64,000 bases of DNA. It comes from Moorena sp. SS36440bin_2 (lineage in GTDB: Bacteria; Cyanobacteriota; Cyanobacteriia; Cyanobacteriales; Coleofasciculaceae). The stretch is from positions 46,941 to 110,940 of the forward strand of contig WTKN01000201.1 of assembly GCA_011524395.1 (NCBI GenBank). Direction: 5' to 3'. The notes beneath the pieces are model-generated. The model saw nothing but the letters and a program-made list of their open reading frames with translations, was not told the DNA's origin and made no database searches. Of the stretch, positions 1-9,527 are shown in pieces (the first letter of the stretch is position 1; each line of letters opens with the position of its first letter). The position numbers and the translations under genes are program-made.

Positions 1-1
1 T

Positions 2-1246
2 CATCCTGAACCGATAGGCATTGCCCCATTAATGACGGAACTAGCAGAAGGTTTGGTCAAGGAAGGGCATCAAGTACGAGTCGTCACTAGTATGCCGAAC
101 TATCCCCAGCGTTGTATCTATGATAAATATCAGGGTAAATGGTATTTGACAGAAGAAAGAAAGGGAGTAATAATTCAACGCTCCTATGTCTGGATTCGAC
201 CAAAGCCTGGTGTGGTGACACGGATACTACTGGATGGTAGCTTTGTCGTGACCAGTTTGATTCAGGCTCTGAGGGGCTGGCGACCTGATGTGATTCTACT
301 GACAGTACCCTCCCTGGCGGTTAGTGTACCAGCTGCTTTACTCGCTTGGTTGTACAACTGCCCAGTATTACTTAGTTTACAAGATATTTTGCCAGAAGCT
401 GCTGTACAGGTTGGTCTAATTAGAAACAAACTAGCCATCCGTATCTTTGAAGCTTTAGAGAAGTTTGCCTACCACAGTGCTCATAAAATCAGTGTTATTT
501 CTGAAGGATTCGTTGACAATTTAGTCAGTAAAGGAGTACCTAAAGACAAAATTACCTGTATCCCCAACTGGGCGAATGTTAATGTTATCCGTCCCTTACC
601 CAAACAAGGAAATTCCTTTCGCACTGCTTACCATCTTGATGGCAAGTTTGTAGTACTGTATTCCGGTAATATTGCCCTCACTCAGGGACTGGAAACAGTA
701 GTGAAGGCGGCTACTCTGGTCAGGCATATTCCAGAAATTGTCTTCGTCATTGTTGGAGAATCTAAGGCTCTACAGCAGCTACAGCAAGACTGTCAGACTT
801 GCAACGCTAGTAATGTCAAGCTTTTACCGTTCCAACCCCGAGAGAAGTTACCAGAAATGTTGGCAGCAGCAGATATAGGTTTAGTTGTGCAAAAACGTAA
901 CGTTGTTTCCTTTAATATGCCCTCAAAAATTCAAGTGCTATTGGCTTGCGGACGACCCATCATTGCTTCTGTGCCTTTGAATGGAACTGCAGCGCGAGTT
1001 GTTCGAAAAAGTGGTGGCGGTGTGGTGGTACCACCACAACAGCCCCAGGCTTTAGCATCTGCCATTGTCGAATTGTATGAAAATCCTGAGCAGGGGGTAT
1101 CTCTAGGTCAACAAGGTAGAAAATTTGCTATGAATCACTTCGCCTATCAAAAGGCTCTCAACCGCTATGAAGCACTATTAACTCAAATTACAAAAAAGCC
1201 TAACCATAATTCACTGATTGAATTACAGCAGTTTTCAGATTTATAA
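2..1246 (+). CDS. GT4-family glycosyltransferase (WcaI-like), 5' end cut by window edge
   Basis: Probably transfers a sugar from a nucleotide-sugar donor to a growing surface glycan at the cytoplasmic membrane. The ORF track starts at an internal ATG (base 32), but the frame is open back to base 2 and encodes HPEPIGIAPLM, the usual N-terminal motif of WcaI-like enzymes, so the real start lies outside the window. Numbering from base 32, a GT-B C-terminal half is visible: SGNIALTQG near residue 215 and the donor-binding MPSKIQVLLACGRPII near 300. Family assignment is solid; the substrate is unknown. It fits the polysaccharide genes further along but lies on the opposite strand. Confidence 0.88.
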   Translation, partial: HPEPIGIAPLMTELAEGLVKEGHQVRVVTSMPNYPQRCIYDKYQGKWYLTEERKGVIIQRSYVWIRPKPGVVTRILLDGSFVVTSLIQALRGWRPDVILLTVPSLAVSVPAALLAWLYNCPVLLSLQDILPEAAVQVGLIRNKLAIRIFEALEKFAYHSAHKISVISEGFVDNLVSKGVPKDKITCIPNWANVNVIRPLPKQGNSFRTAYHLDGKFVVLYSGNIALTQGLETVVKAATLVRHIPEIVFVIVGESKALQQLQQDCQTCNASNVKLLPFQPREKLPEMLAAADIGLVVQKRNVVSFNMPSKIQVLLACGRPIIASVPLNGTAARVVRKSGGGVVVPPQQPQALASAIVELYENPEQGVSLGQQGRKFAMNHFAYQKALNRYEALLTQITKKPNHNSLIELQQFSDL

Positions 1247-1355
1247 CCTAGGTGAGACGAGATACATCAAATCAGATCCTGTCCCATGGTAGGTGGTAAT
1301 TTTTACCGATACTACCGGACTGGATATCATAACCCAATTTAGAACTTCCATATAT

Positions 1356-4004
1356 TTAGATGTTTTCTCCTTTGCCTTTTCCACCCAAGCCTTTTGACTT
1401 ATTTCGTGCTGCTTCCAAGAGTAAACGTTGCTCAGCACGGGTAATTGCTTGGTAAGTAGCTTCCACATCTTTAACATCAACAGAAATCGAAGTAATTCCC
1501 CACTGCACCAACAGATCAATTAGTTCCGGATCTTGAACCGTAGCTTGACCACAAATTGAGCAAGGAATACCAGCTTCTTTTGCCATTTCGATTAATTGCT
1601 GAATTGCTTGTTTGACCACTGGATGGCACCCTGCCATCAGTGTTTCCAACTGTCTCTGTTCCCGATCAGCTCCTAGTAAAAGTTGCGTCAAATCATTAGT
1701 ACCAATAGAAATTCCTTGAACACCTGCCCTAACATAGTCTGGTAGCAAAAATAACACAGATGGCACTTCTGCCATAATCCAAAGTTGAAAATCAGGATTA
1801 TCAGTAAGTCCTACCTGTTCTACCCGACGGCGGCAAAAGGTAAACTCTTCCACAGTACGTACAAAGGGCAAAATCAGCCGTAAATTCCTGCAGCCGTAAG
1901 CATAAACCTCCTGTAAAGCTGCCAGTTCCAAATCAAAGCTAGCTGGGTCACTCAGATAGCGACGAGTGCCACGTAGACCGAGCATCGGGTTAACTTCCGC
2001 TTCCGTTACCAGGTGATCCCCACTCAGGGATGGAAATTCATGGGAGCGCCAATCCGTGGAGCGATAAAATACAGGACGTGGTGCCAAGGTAACTGTAAAT
2101 TGAACAATTAACTGAGCCAAGCGTTCTACCAACTCACGCTCATGGCCCTGTCTTTGCCACTGACTGGGGTGCAGATTATTCAAAATCTCCAACATCATCA
2201 GTTCTGAACGCAATAACCCCACTCCATCCACTGGCAAACCCACAATTTTTTCTAGGGAGTCCGGCTGGCTAAGATTAACCAATAATTGAGTAGCAATGGG
2301 GAAAGTATTTTGAAAGTTGAAGGGATGAAAGTTGACTTTTGCTTCCCTTTTTCTTAATCCTGAGCCATGCAACTTTTCAACCGGAAACCCTTGCTTAGTT
2401 CCTAGTCGATAAACTTCTCCCTGTCCCCCATCCACGAGTAGAGACTCGCCAGTTTCTATGATTTGGGTAATACCAGCCGCACCCACAACACAGGGAATAC
2501 CAAGTTCTCTAGCAATAATCCCAGCATGACTAGTTATCCCTCCTTGTTCAGTAATAATAGCGGCTACGTGCTTGAGCCCAGGTAGCCAGTCAGGAGAAAC
2601 ACTTTGGGCAACCAAAATTCTACCAGATACAATTGCTGAGACGTTTTTGCCCTGACCCGATATCACATGAGCAGTTGCTGTAACTCTTCCTGGTGCTGCA
2701 GGTAATCCTCTCACAAGCATAGGCGTGATGGATGGGTTGACAGTGTGTTCACTAGAGTTGCTCCCAATGGAGTCCGATGAGGCTTCAAGCACATTGGGTC
2801 GGCTACCCACTTGTACAGACGTAAACCGCTTGCCGTAGGAAGTAGTAGAACCAACAGAGTAAGCTAGTTTGGAAGCATGATATGACGGTTCAACCCTCAA
2901 CTGGCTAGCATCCCACTTTTGCCCAGTTTGAGGACTAAATTTCGTAATTTGTAACTCTGGTTCTGAGTTTTCTGAGGTTTGCCATAGTGTCCATTCTAGG
3001 GAAAAGGTAGGACTAATATCAGCCACTAGACGCTGGCTGATAGTAATTAGCTCTTGGAGGTATTTGTCCTTTAGGGTGTACTGTTTTTGTTGCTCCTCAC
3101 TGAGTAGATGGGCTTGCACACTGTTCTGGGTTAGTGATAATGAGTCTGGTTCCAGATACAACCCATAGGCACGGGTTTTACGACCCAGTCGTGAGGCTAG
3201 CACAATACCAGTTTCGATCTCAATATGGTAATAGTCTGGCACTACTTCCCCCTTCGCCAATGCATTACCTAAGCCCCAAGTTGCTTGGATGTAACCCTCA
3301 GCTTGGTTAATCTGGAGTGTACCAGAAGCGATCGCATCCCACATTGGTTGTATCAAGACTGCCAAATTGAGCTGCTGGAGACCAATACTATGCCGTTGCC
3401 AGTAAAATAGACTTCTGGCGCGAAATAGTTCTGCCCAAACCTGTTTTAAAGACACTTCCATTGCTAGTGGTTGCCTCGGGCAAATATAGGATCCCAAAAT
3501 TTTATCTGGTAAGGTTGAGAAAATCTGGGGTTGATCTGATCTTGCCACTCCAGTTTCTCCAGTGTCCTCTTCCATTCCCGACCTTGGTGATGTCATGGAT
3601 AAGGAAGGGTGAAAAATTGCTGCTGGGGCGAGTGTAGTTTCTGATATTTCCGATAGGGTTGATGCCAACACCGAAGCTAAAGTCGCCCCTTGAATTTTGT
3701 GACGAATTTGCTGAGCCACTTGCTGTAGCTGGCGATGATTGTCCACATCTACGTAAAGATAAGAAGAAGGTAAATCAGCTAAGAGGGGTTCAGACTCACC
3801 TAAAATTGCAATAAATTCCCACAATGCCTTTGCACTCACCACAAACCCAGGTACAACCGGATAATCCCGTTGCAACAGCTGACTTAAGTTAAAGGCTTCA
3901 TTGCCCACAAAGGGATACTCTGAAGGTTGAATCAGATCAAGAGAATAAAGATTATCCACAAATCGCCGCTTAATCCTGTTGTTGCTCCGGGATTTTGGCA
4001 TCAT
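1356..4004 (-). CDS. PEP synthase/pyruvate phosphate dikinase-like protein
   Basis: This 882-residue protein has the domain order of PEP synthases: an N-terminal nucleotide-binding-like region (1-300), the mobile phosphohistidine domain with GGITSHAGIIARELGIP (His near 493), and a C-terminal PEP/pyruvate TIM barrel (560-870) with NPMLGLRGTRR, GTNDLTQLLLGADRE and the catalytic-cysteine motif CSICGQA (near 825). PEP synthases interconvert pyruvate, ATP, PEP, AMP and Pi. The catalytic His and Cys are present. The N-terminal ATP-binding segment is divergent: where PpsA has an RSSATAED-like motif, this has SPRSGMEED followed by a rewritten stretch. True PEP-synthase activity is therefore uncertain. 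It is longer than E. coli PpsA (792 residues) and is divergent from the comF-like gene. Confidence 0.8.
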   Translation of the reverse strand: MMPKSRSNNRIKRRFVDNLYSLDLIQPSEYPFVGNEAFNLSQLLQRDYPVVPGFVVSAKALWEFIAILGESEPLLADLPSSYLYVDVDNHRQLQQVAQQIRHKIQGATLASVLASTLSEISETTLAPAAIFHPSLSMTSPRSGMEEDTGETGVARSDQPQIFSTLPDKILGSYICPRQPLAMEVSLKQVWAELFRARSLFYWQRHSIGLQQLNLAVLIQPMWDAIASGTLQINQAEGYIQATWGLGNALAKGEVVPDYYHIEIETGIVLASRLGRKTRAYGLYLEPDSLSLTQNSVQAHLLSEEQQKQYTLKDKYLQELITISQRLVADISPTFSLEWTLWQTSENSEPELQITKFSPQTGQKWDASQLRVEPSYHASKLAYSVGSTTSYGKRFTSVQVGSRPNVLEASSDSIGSNSSEHTVNPSITPMLVRGLPAAPGRVTATAHVISGQGKNVSAIVSGRILVAQSVSPDWLPGLKHVAAIITEQGGITSHAGIIARELGIPCVVGAAGITQIIETGESLLVDGGQGEVYRLGTKQGFPVEKLHGSGLRKREAKVNFHPFNFQNTFPIATQLLVNLSQPDSLEKIVGLPVDGVGLLRSELMMLEILNNLHPSQWQRQGHERELVERLAQLIVQFTVTLAPRPVFYRSTDWRSHEFPSLSGDHLVTEAEVNPMLGLRGTRRYLSDPASFDLELAALQEVYAYGCRNLRLILPFVRTVEEFTFCRRRVEQVGLTDNPDFQLWIMAEVPSVLFLLPDYVRAGVQGISIGTNDLTQLLLGADREQRQLETLMAGCHPVVKQAIQQLIEMAKEAGIPCSICGQATVQDPELIDLLVQWGITSISVDVKDVEATYQAITRAEQRLLLEAARNKSKGLGGKGKGENI

Positions 4005-4237
4005 ATCTCGAAGGCATAATATCTCTTACCATTTATCACGTCGTATTCACATAAATCGTTAATTAAAAATTGAGTCTCAACCAAGAATAATAAGTAGTCA
4101 ACTGGACATGATATTATTAATCCTTCCTGTACTTTGCATCACGGTCTTAGAGGCAGAAAACGGTAAAAATACTGAGGGATTCTCATTGTCAGTCTTGGCA
4201 TCTTGAGAAATATCATGCCAAATAAATCCCCAAAATT

Positions 4238-4951
4238 ATGTTACAGGGAATTCAGACCCTTAAAAAGGGTCTATTAAGTCTCTTTCTGAAATCGAACTGT
4301 CCCCTATGTGAGCGCCCTGCCACTGATGAATTGTGTAATTATTGCGAGCAGCAGTTACTCCGCTGCCAACTTGACAAAAATCAATTTTTATGTACTCAAA
4401 ATCTCCCACTGTTTATCTGGGGCAATTACGGTGGTCCATTAAAACGAGTACTCGCTGCCCTGAAATATGAAAACCAACCCCAGCTAGCACATCCCTTGGG
4501 CCATTGGCTGGGTAAAGCTTGGTTAAAATCCTCAGCCACCCGTAGCCAAAAGCAAAAATTAATAGTAGTTCCCATTCCCATGCACCCTACAAAACAGCAA
4601 CAAAGAGGTTACAACCAGGCAGAGCTGATTGCCCAAAGTTTTTGTGAATTAACTGGCTACAAACAAGCACCACTGGGTTTAGAAAGAGTCCGGGCAACTC
4701 AACCTCAGTTTAGTTTATCTGTCCAAGAGCGAGCGCAAAACCTAGCAGATGCGTTTATTATTGGTAAACACTTTCTCAGACATCATAGCACCTCACCCGT
4801 ACTAATCCTAGATGATATCTACACCAGCGGAGCTACACTCCAATCAGCCACCACTACCCTCAGAAAGCATGGAATAACCGTACATGGGTCAGTTGCGATC
4901 GGCGTAGCCGCGCCAAAGGCGATCGCAACATCTAGACCATCGGTAAAGTAA
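4238..4951 (+). CDS. comF: ComF family phosphoribosyltransferase-like protein
   Basis: Family members carry a zinc-ribbon-like N-terminus and a type I phosphoribosyltransferase domain; in naturally competent bacteria they act in DNA uptake. Here CPLCERP and CNYCEQQ (residues 21-40) supply the paired cysteines. The PRPP-loop motif VLILDDIYTSGAT is near 188. RGYNQAELIA, another family hallmark, is present in the middle. The last ~20 codons are written in a HIP1-flanked repeat, and the stop codon lies in a candidate MITE end, so the C-terminus has probably been replaced by repeat insertion. The catalytic part looks intact. Confidence 0.87.
   Translation: MLQGIQTLKKGLLSLFLKSNCPLCERPATDELCNYCEQQLLRCQLDKNQFLCTQNLPLFIWGNYGGPLKRVLAALKYENQPQLAHPLGHWLGKAWLKSSATRSQKQKLIVVPIPMHPTKQQQRGYNQAELIAQSFCELTGYKQAPLGLERVRATQPQFSLSVQERAQNLADAFIIGKHFLRHHSTSPVLILDDIYTSGATLQSATTTLRKHGITVHGSVAIGVAAPKAIATSRPSVK
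4897..4927 (+). repeat. HIP1-flanked dispersed repeat in the 3' end of comF
   Basis: The stretch starts with GCGATCGGCGTAGCCGCGCC and ends in a full HIP1 octamer (GCGATCGC). It encodes the low-complexity tail VAIGVAAPKAIA of the ComF protein. Such HIP1-bounded units are common dispersed repeats in cyanobacterial genomes. Its position inside a reading frame suggests insertion or conversion that extended or replaced the original terminus. Confidence 0.5.
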
Positions 4952-5060
4952 TCACAAAATGTGGGTCAGTTGATGATCGGGTGATGGGATAATCGGCTGA
5001 TGGGATAATCGGCTGATCGGGTGATCAAAATCTATAGATTTTCCGTCAAATTTGATTACT
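4947..5060. mobile_element. Candidate 114-bp MITE-like element with octamer core
   Basis: Short terminal inverted repeats AGTAATCA and TGATTACT bound a core of six tandem G-rich octamers at 4974-5021 (TGATCGGG, TGATGGGA, TAATCGGC, and so on). The left end overlaps the comF stop codon. The element resembles those at 20495-20608 and 14483-14579 in size and core period. The 8-bp ends are weak evidence alone. Confidence 0.35.
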
Positions 5061-5119
5061 GAAGCAATGCTCTAGAAACAAGAAAGCCTGACAGTACCAA
5101 AGTTCTCAGTCACAGAGTC

Positions 5120-5725
5120 TTACTGAGCAGTTAGTACTAACTGCTCAGTACTTACTGGTTTGAAATGCTTCACAATTTGCTGGGGATTCCCAATAACTAC
5201 CACGCCGGGAGGGACAGACTTACGAACCACGCTGCCTAAACCTACTACACTATTTTCCCCAATGTGTACCCCTTTCATCACCGTAGCTCTAGCTCCAATC
5301 CAGACATTTCGCTCAATCACAATCTCAGCTGAAACCTTTGGTCCTGGAGGACAGTGACGCAGATGGGGTTGTAGGTTATGGTAATCGCTATCAGCAAGAA
5401 AGCAGTCAGAAATTAGACATTCATCTCCCACAGTAATTGAGCACTCGCAACCTATACAAGGCCCATTAAGTAGTACATTTGAACCAATAGTGACCTCACC
5501 AGAACCATAGATCAATACTTCTTTACCCAAGCGAGAACCTGAGCCAATCACCACCTTAACACTACCTGCTACCTCAAGAGAGCCTTTGATCTGCACTCCT
5601 TTGGCAAGGGTGAGATTGGGGTATCGAAACTGATAGTATAAACGCTTAGCCTCAAAATAAAGATTAGCGAGAAATTTTAGAAATGGGTGATTAATCTGCT
5701 GCATGACACGAAATTGGTGAATCAA
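5120..5725 (-). CDS. Hexapeptide-repeat acyltransferase (left-handed beta-helix)
   Basis: A 201-residue protein of the LbetaH O-acetyltransferase family, likely adding acetyl or another acyl group to sugars of the exopolysaccharide. Hexapeptide repeats run from residue 40 to 180 (e.g. VVIGSGSRLGKEVLIYGSGE), and the CoA-proximal coil reads WIGARATVMKGVHIGENSVV. The catalytic histidine is probably in SDYHNLQPH, near 115. It is the last gene of the minus-strand polysaccharide cluster, about 200 bp after the glycosidase. The exact acceptor is unknown. Confidence 0.85.
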   Translation of the reverse strand: MIHQFRVMQQINHPFLKFLANLYFEAKRLYYQFRYPNLTLAKGVQIKGSLEVAGSVKVVIGSGSRLGKEVLIYGSGEVTIGSNVLLNGPCIGCECSITVGDECLISDCFLADSDYHNLQPHLRHCPPGPKVSAEIVIERNVWIGARATVMKGVHIGENSVVGLGSVVRKSVPPGVVVIGNPQQIVKHFKPVSTEQLVLTAQ

Positions 5726-5922
5726 AAGAACTAGTACTCTGTCAACCTAGTTTTGATAGTTAGAGCAAGGTGTTAGGTGTTAATGTTTAATGTAATCGTG
5801 TTCGATTAAGTGGAATAAGGCTTCGATGAATCTTTTTCACTAAGTCTTTTTCAGTTCTGTTGTCTAATACTTCTGGTAGTTAATACCTAGTGCTATCATG
5901 CCTAATTGCTAATCCCTAATCA

Positions 5923-7320
5923 CTAATTACTCAAACGCAGTAACACAAGAGAGTAAGGATTCAATCTCACAGATGAGTACTTCAGTAGCCTTGTTGCTAG
6001 GGTTCTGCTCTTGACACCGTTGGCATCTAAAGAAAACATGGGTAGCCTTCGAGTCTTGGCAACATCCAGTGTTCCCTCAATCCTGATTCTGGCAAATTTG
6101 GCTGATTTATTGATCAACAATAGCGATCGCTGTTCGTTGGACTGCTCTATTGCCATAGCCTCCACAAACTTATGGCCACTCTCGGTGTACATCACCTTGC
6201 CAGTCAGGTACTTGATGGCCCAGCGAAATACAGTTGCAGCTGGTCGCAGATTATTCATGTGGTCGATCATGCCGTAATACATATCCTTGAGATGCCAGGA
6301 GGTCGCCATGTCAATTCCAGCGTCAGCTAAATGTTTGAATACTGAAGCAAACCAAACCGCTCCGATATGGGTATTCTGACGATTTTCACCAGAATTCCAT
6401 GAGTAGTTGATGTTATATTCTCCCAAGAACAATGGTACTTTTCGGTCCGGAATGTATTTTTCTGCTATTTTGCGAAAATTCTCCACCTGCGTCCTATACT
6501 CTGGTGTGTAGGACATGAGTGTATCTGTGGACTCCTTGGCATTCCCACTACCGTAACGGTGCCAGGAAATGAAATCTACATTCGAAGCACATTTCTTGAG
6601 AAAATCTTCTAGTCGGTTAGGTTCATCCCAAGTCAAAACTGGTCCTCCCACCTTGATTGAGGGGTCTACAGCTTTCATTGCCCGTGCCACTTTGTTGTAG
6701 ATCACCCACAGCTGATTCAACTTACCCGCTTTTTGATAAGGCACATCTTGTTCATTTAAAGGTTCCCAGTACCTAATCTGTCGTTGCTGGCGTCGATTGA
6801 GAATCTCCACCAGTTGAGCACAGAAGGTAGCATAGTTGTCATACTCCTTTCTCGACAGTAGACCACGCCGATTTGTAGCCATCCAACTAGGCCAGCGGGG
6901 AATGTTTTGGATAATGGTAGGCTGTTGGGGATAAGAGGCATCGTAGCAGGCTTTAATTTTTTCCTCGTCCCAGGTTTTGGTAGCTCGGTTAGTCCAACGT
7001 TCGCATAGATCGATATGGTGAATACGAATTAACCTGATATCCAGTTCCGCCAGATGCTTCTGGAAAACCGAGTCTGATGCCTTTTCGAGAATAGTAATTT
7101 CGTAGTCGTTGGAGCCAAAGGTGAAGGGTGTAGTTTGTGCGATTGGCTTTGTCCAATCCACCCTAACTTTAGTGTTAATTGAGCTTCCGGACAACCACAA
7201 ATTTTGTATTGGTGATGCTCTTACCGAATTAGTAGCGCTTTCGTCCTCAAAGAGTCTTGGTAAGACGAATGCGATCGCAGCGCCAGATACTGCTAGCTGG
7301 AGTAATGTTCTACGTTTCAT
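5923..7320 (-). CDS. Secreted clan GH-A glycoside hydrolase-like protein
   Basis: A 465-residue protein with an export signal beginning MKRRTLLQLAVSGAAIAFVL; the paired arginines suggest the Tat route, though no full Tat consensus is present. YWEPLNEQD (acid/base Glu, near 186) and PLFLGEYNINYSW (nucleophile Glu, near 300) sit where clan GH-A enzymes (GH39/GH5-like) have their catalytic pair. SWHRYG and SWHLKDMYYG line the barrel. It starts 3 bases after the Wzc-like stop, so the two genes are almost certainly co-transcribed. Likely role: trimming or releasing the polymer outside the cytoplasmic membrane. Substrate unknown. Confidence 0.8.
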   Translation of the reverse strand: MKRRTLLQLAVSGAAIAFVLPRLFEDESATNSVRASPIQNLWLSGSSINTKVRVDWTKPIAQTTPFTFGSNDYEITILEKASDSVFQKHLAELDIRLIRIHHIDLCERWTNRATKTWDEEKIKACYDASYPQQPTIIQNIPRWPSWMATNRRGLLSRKEYDNYATFCAQLVEILNRRQQRQIRYWEPLNEQDVPYQKAGKLNQLWVIYNKVARAMKAVDPSIKVGGPVLTWDEPNRLEDFLKKCASNVDFISWHRYGSGNAKESTDTLMSYTPEYRTQVENFRKIAEKYIPDRKVPLFLGEYNINYSWNSGENRQNTHIGAVWFASVFKHLADAGIDMATSWHLKDMYYGMIDHMNNLRPAATVFRWAIKYLTGKVMYTESGHKFVEAMAIEQSNEQRSLLLINKSAKFARIRIEGTLDVAKTRRLPMFSLDANGVKSRTLATRLLKYSSVRLNPYSLVLLRLSN

Positions 7321-7323
7321 CGC

Positions 7324-9351
7324 TTATGACTTCACTAAACTATCACTAGATCTGTATAAGTAGGGTTTGGACTTAGTTTCTACCCCATTCACCACCAAAC
7401 CCAACAGTTGAGCATTGTGCTGAGCCAGTTGTTCCAAGCTGTCACTGACAAAGTCACGCTTACTAATCTCAGGTCGAACAACAAACAACAAATTACGGAT
7501 GACAGCAGCCATCAGGGCAGTTTCACTGGTCATACTGACCGGAGCACTGTCAATCAAAACATAGTCATAGTCACCCGATTCCTCCGCAGTAGCTAGGCTC
7601 TGCTCAAATTTCCCCTGAGTCACCAGCTCCACAATTTTGCCTTTTTTGTGGGAGGTAGGCAGTAAGTCAAGACTCGGTTGAATCTTCACCGGCTGTCCGG
7701 GTTTGAGGGGGTCATGGTGATGACCTAAGCGTTGAGAAAGGGTTGCCTGTCGGAAATCTCCATCCACTACCAAGACCCGAAATCCTAAATCTACCAGGGC
7801 TGTCGCCAATCCCAGAGTGACAGTAGTTTTACCTTCTGAGACCATCGCGCTAGTAATCAAGATGCGACGGTCTTCTCCAGAGCGTAAACTAATCACCGAT
7901 GCTAGTCGCTGAAACTCTACATCCGTTTCTGTACCCAGCTCTAATCCCATACCAGCGTGCCTCAGATGAGGGATATTGACCACCATCGGGAACTTGATTG
8001 CCTGTAGATCTTTCGGGCTCAGCAGTGGGTTGCGTCGTTCTAGCAGCAATACCAGCGCTATACTACCCACTGCGGATGCTAGAAAACCATTAGCTATGAT
8101 TAACAACTTCTTCGGACCAGCAGGCTTCTCGTCAACAGTAGGAGGGTCAAGCACCTGTACATTGGGATAAGCACTAAAAGCATCAAGATTGACTTGCTCC
8201 ATTTGAGCAACTAAACCGTTATAGACTCCCGCAGCCACATCGTACTGTCGCTTTAGTTCCAGCAGCCTAGACTGATGGACAGGAATCACCGTTAAAGTAC
8301 TTTTCATCTGGTCAATCTGCTGCTGTAATTGCTCAGCCTGTTGTTGTTGACCACTAGCAGCACTTTCCGCCAGAATCAGTTGCTGGATTAACATTGCTCT
8401 TCCTTGAGCACTATCAGTAAGCGTCGGGTCTACTAACGTATCACCAGCTGCTAGAAAGATGTACTGCTGAATCTGCTGCTGCAACTGCTCACGTTGTAGC
8501 AGCAGATTTTGGACCTCGGGATGAGCATAGGTATAAGTAGTTTGAGCTTTGACCAAAGTCGCTTCCAGTTCAGTCAACTGCTGCCGCACAAACTGGTAAT
8601 CCCGATTTTCTGCCAGACCTAGAGAGCGGATTGCTTGTTTAGGAGTAAGAGCCAAACGAGTCGATAGGATTTGAAGCTGATGTTGACTGGCTTGAGCTTG
8701 AGCTTGAGCCTGAGCTTGGCTAATACTCAGATCAGTAATTGCCCTCACCAGTCCTTCAGTTTGGGCTTTGCTATTGACTAAACCAGAGGATTCCTGAAAC
8801 TTTGCTAATGCCTCCTGAGACTGATCCAATTTTTGCTTAGCTCGCTCCAGCGCTTTCTTATTAAACTCAACCCTAGTGGTACCATCTGCTTGACGTAGTT
8901 CATTCAGACGCTCCTGATACGCACTGATCAGTGCCTTGACTCGATCTCTTGCTAATTGTGGACTATCCCCAGTGGCATTCAACCAGATCGTAGTCGATTC
9001 CTGGTCAGGAGATACCGCGAACAACTTCTTGTATTGAACCAGCCTTTTAAAATCCGTTTTCTCTGGGTCAGACTCCAACAAGCGGCTCATCAAAGCATCA
9101 CTGTTTAGAATCGATGCCTGCATATTCAGAGGATGACTCTTAGTCGCCAATTTAGAATCCCCCTTAGTTAATGACCCAAGGGTTCCTAAACTAGCTTGTA
9201 ACTTGCCTGTTTCTGGTAGAATTAGCTGTGCTTTAGCAATCCAAAAAGGCTTTAATAAAGAAAAGGCTCCAAAGCTAGCTGCCAGCACCAACGAATTAAA
9301 AACTAATAAAATTGTCCAATGTCTATTCAGAATTGCAGCTACTTTTTTCAT
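7324..9351 (-). CDS. Wzc-type polysaccharide co-polymerase / BY-kinase
   Basis: A 675-residue fusion of a Wzz-type chain-length domain and a bacterial tyrosine kinase. The N-terminal membrane helix is near 12-35 and the second near 420-440, following the Pro-rich PPTVDEKPAGP. Between them is a long coiled-coil periplasmic domain rich in Gln, including a QAQAQAQA run. The kinase has Walker A SAMVSEGKTT, Walker A' VLVVDGDFR and Walker B YDYVLIDSAP. The C-terminus has only one short tyrosine pair (PYLYRS), fewer than E. coli Wzc. It should control length and export of the polymer made with the adjacent Wzy and Wzx proteins. Confidence 0.9.
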   Translation of the reverse strand: MKKVAAILNRHWTILLVFNSLVLAASFGAFSLLKPFWIAKAQLILPETGKLQASLGTLGSLTKGDSKLATKSHPLNMQASILNSDALMSRLLESDPEKTDFKRLVQYKKLFAVSPDQESTTIWLNATGDSPQLARDRVKALISAYQERLNELRQADGTTRVEFNKKALERAKQKLDQSQEALAKFQESSGLVNSKAQTEGLVRAITDLSISQAQAQAQAQASQHQLQILSTRLALTPKQAIRSLGLAENRDYQFVRQQLTELEATLVKAQTTYTYAHPEVQNLLLQREQLQQQIQQYIFLAAGDTLVDPTLTDSAQGRAMLIQQLILAESAASGQQQQAEQLQQQIDQMKSTLTVIPVHQSRLLELKRQYDVAAGVYNGLVAQMEQVNLDAFSAYPNVQVLDPPTVDEKPAGPKKLLIIANGFLASAVGSIALVLLLERRNPLLSPKDLQAIKFPMVVNIPHLRHAGMGLELGTETDVEFQRLASVISLRSGEDRRILITSAMVSEGKTTVTLGLATALVDLGFRVLVVDGDFRQATLSQRLGHHHDPLKPGQPVKIQPSLDLLPTSHKKGKIVELVTQGKFEQSLATAEESGDYDYVLIDSAPVSMTSETALMAAVIRNLLFVVRPEISKRDFVSDSLEQLAQHNAQLLGLVVNGVETKSKPYLYRSSDSLVKS

Positions 9352-9527
9352 GATCTATATCCCTAGAAATTACAATTTTATTTGTAAAAAATGTGAATTT
9401 ATATCAATTCAACAATCCCAATAATTAATCAAAATAAACGTTTTTATAAATAAAAAATAATAAATAAATTGCTTTAAATCAATAAAATTATAATTTTTTT
9501 CAATTTTCCATTTTCAATTTTTTATTT
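9352..9527. other. Very AT-rich spacer between wzc-like and wzy-like genes
   Basis: About 175 bp made mostly of A/T runs (TAAATAAAAAATAATAAATAAATTG and similar). No open frame is evident. It could hold a promoter for the wzc-glycosidase-acyltransferase part, but no clear -35/-10 pair could be assigned. Confidence 0.4.
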
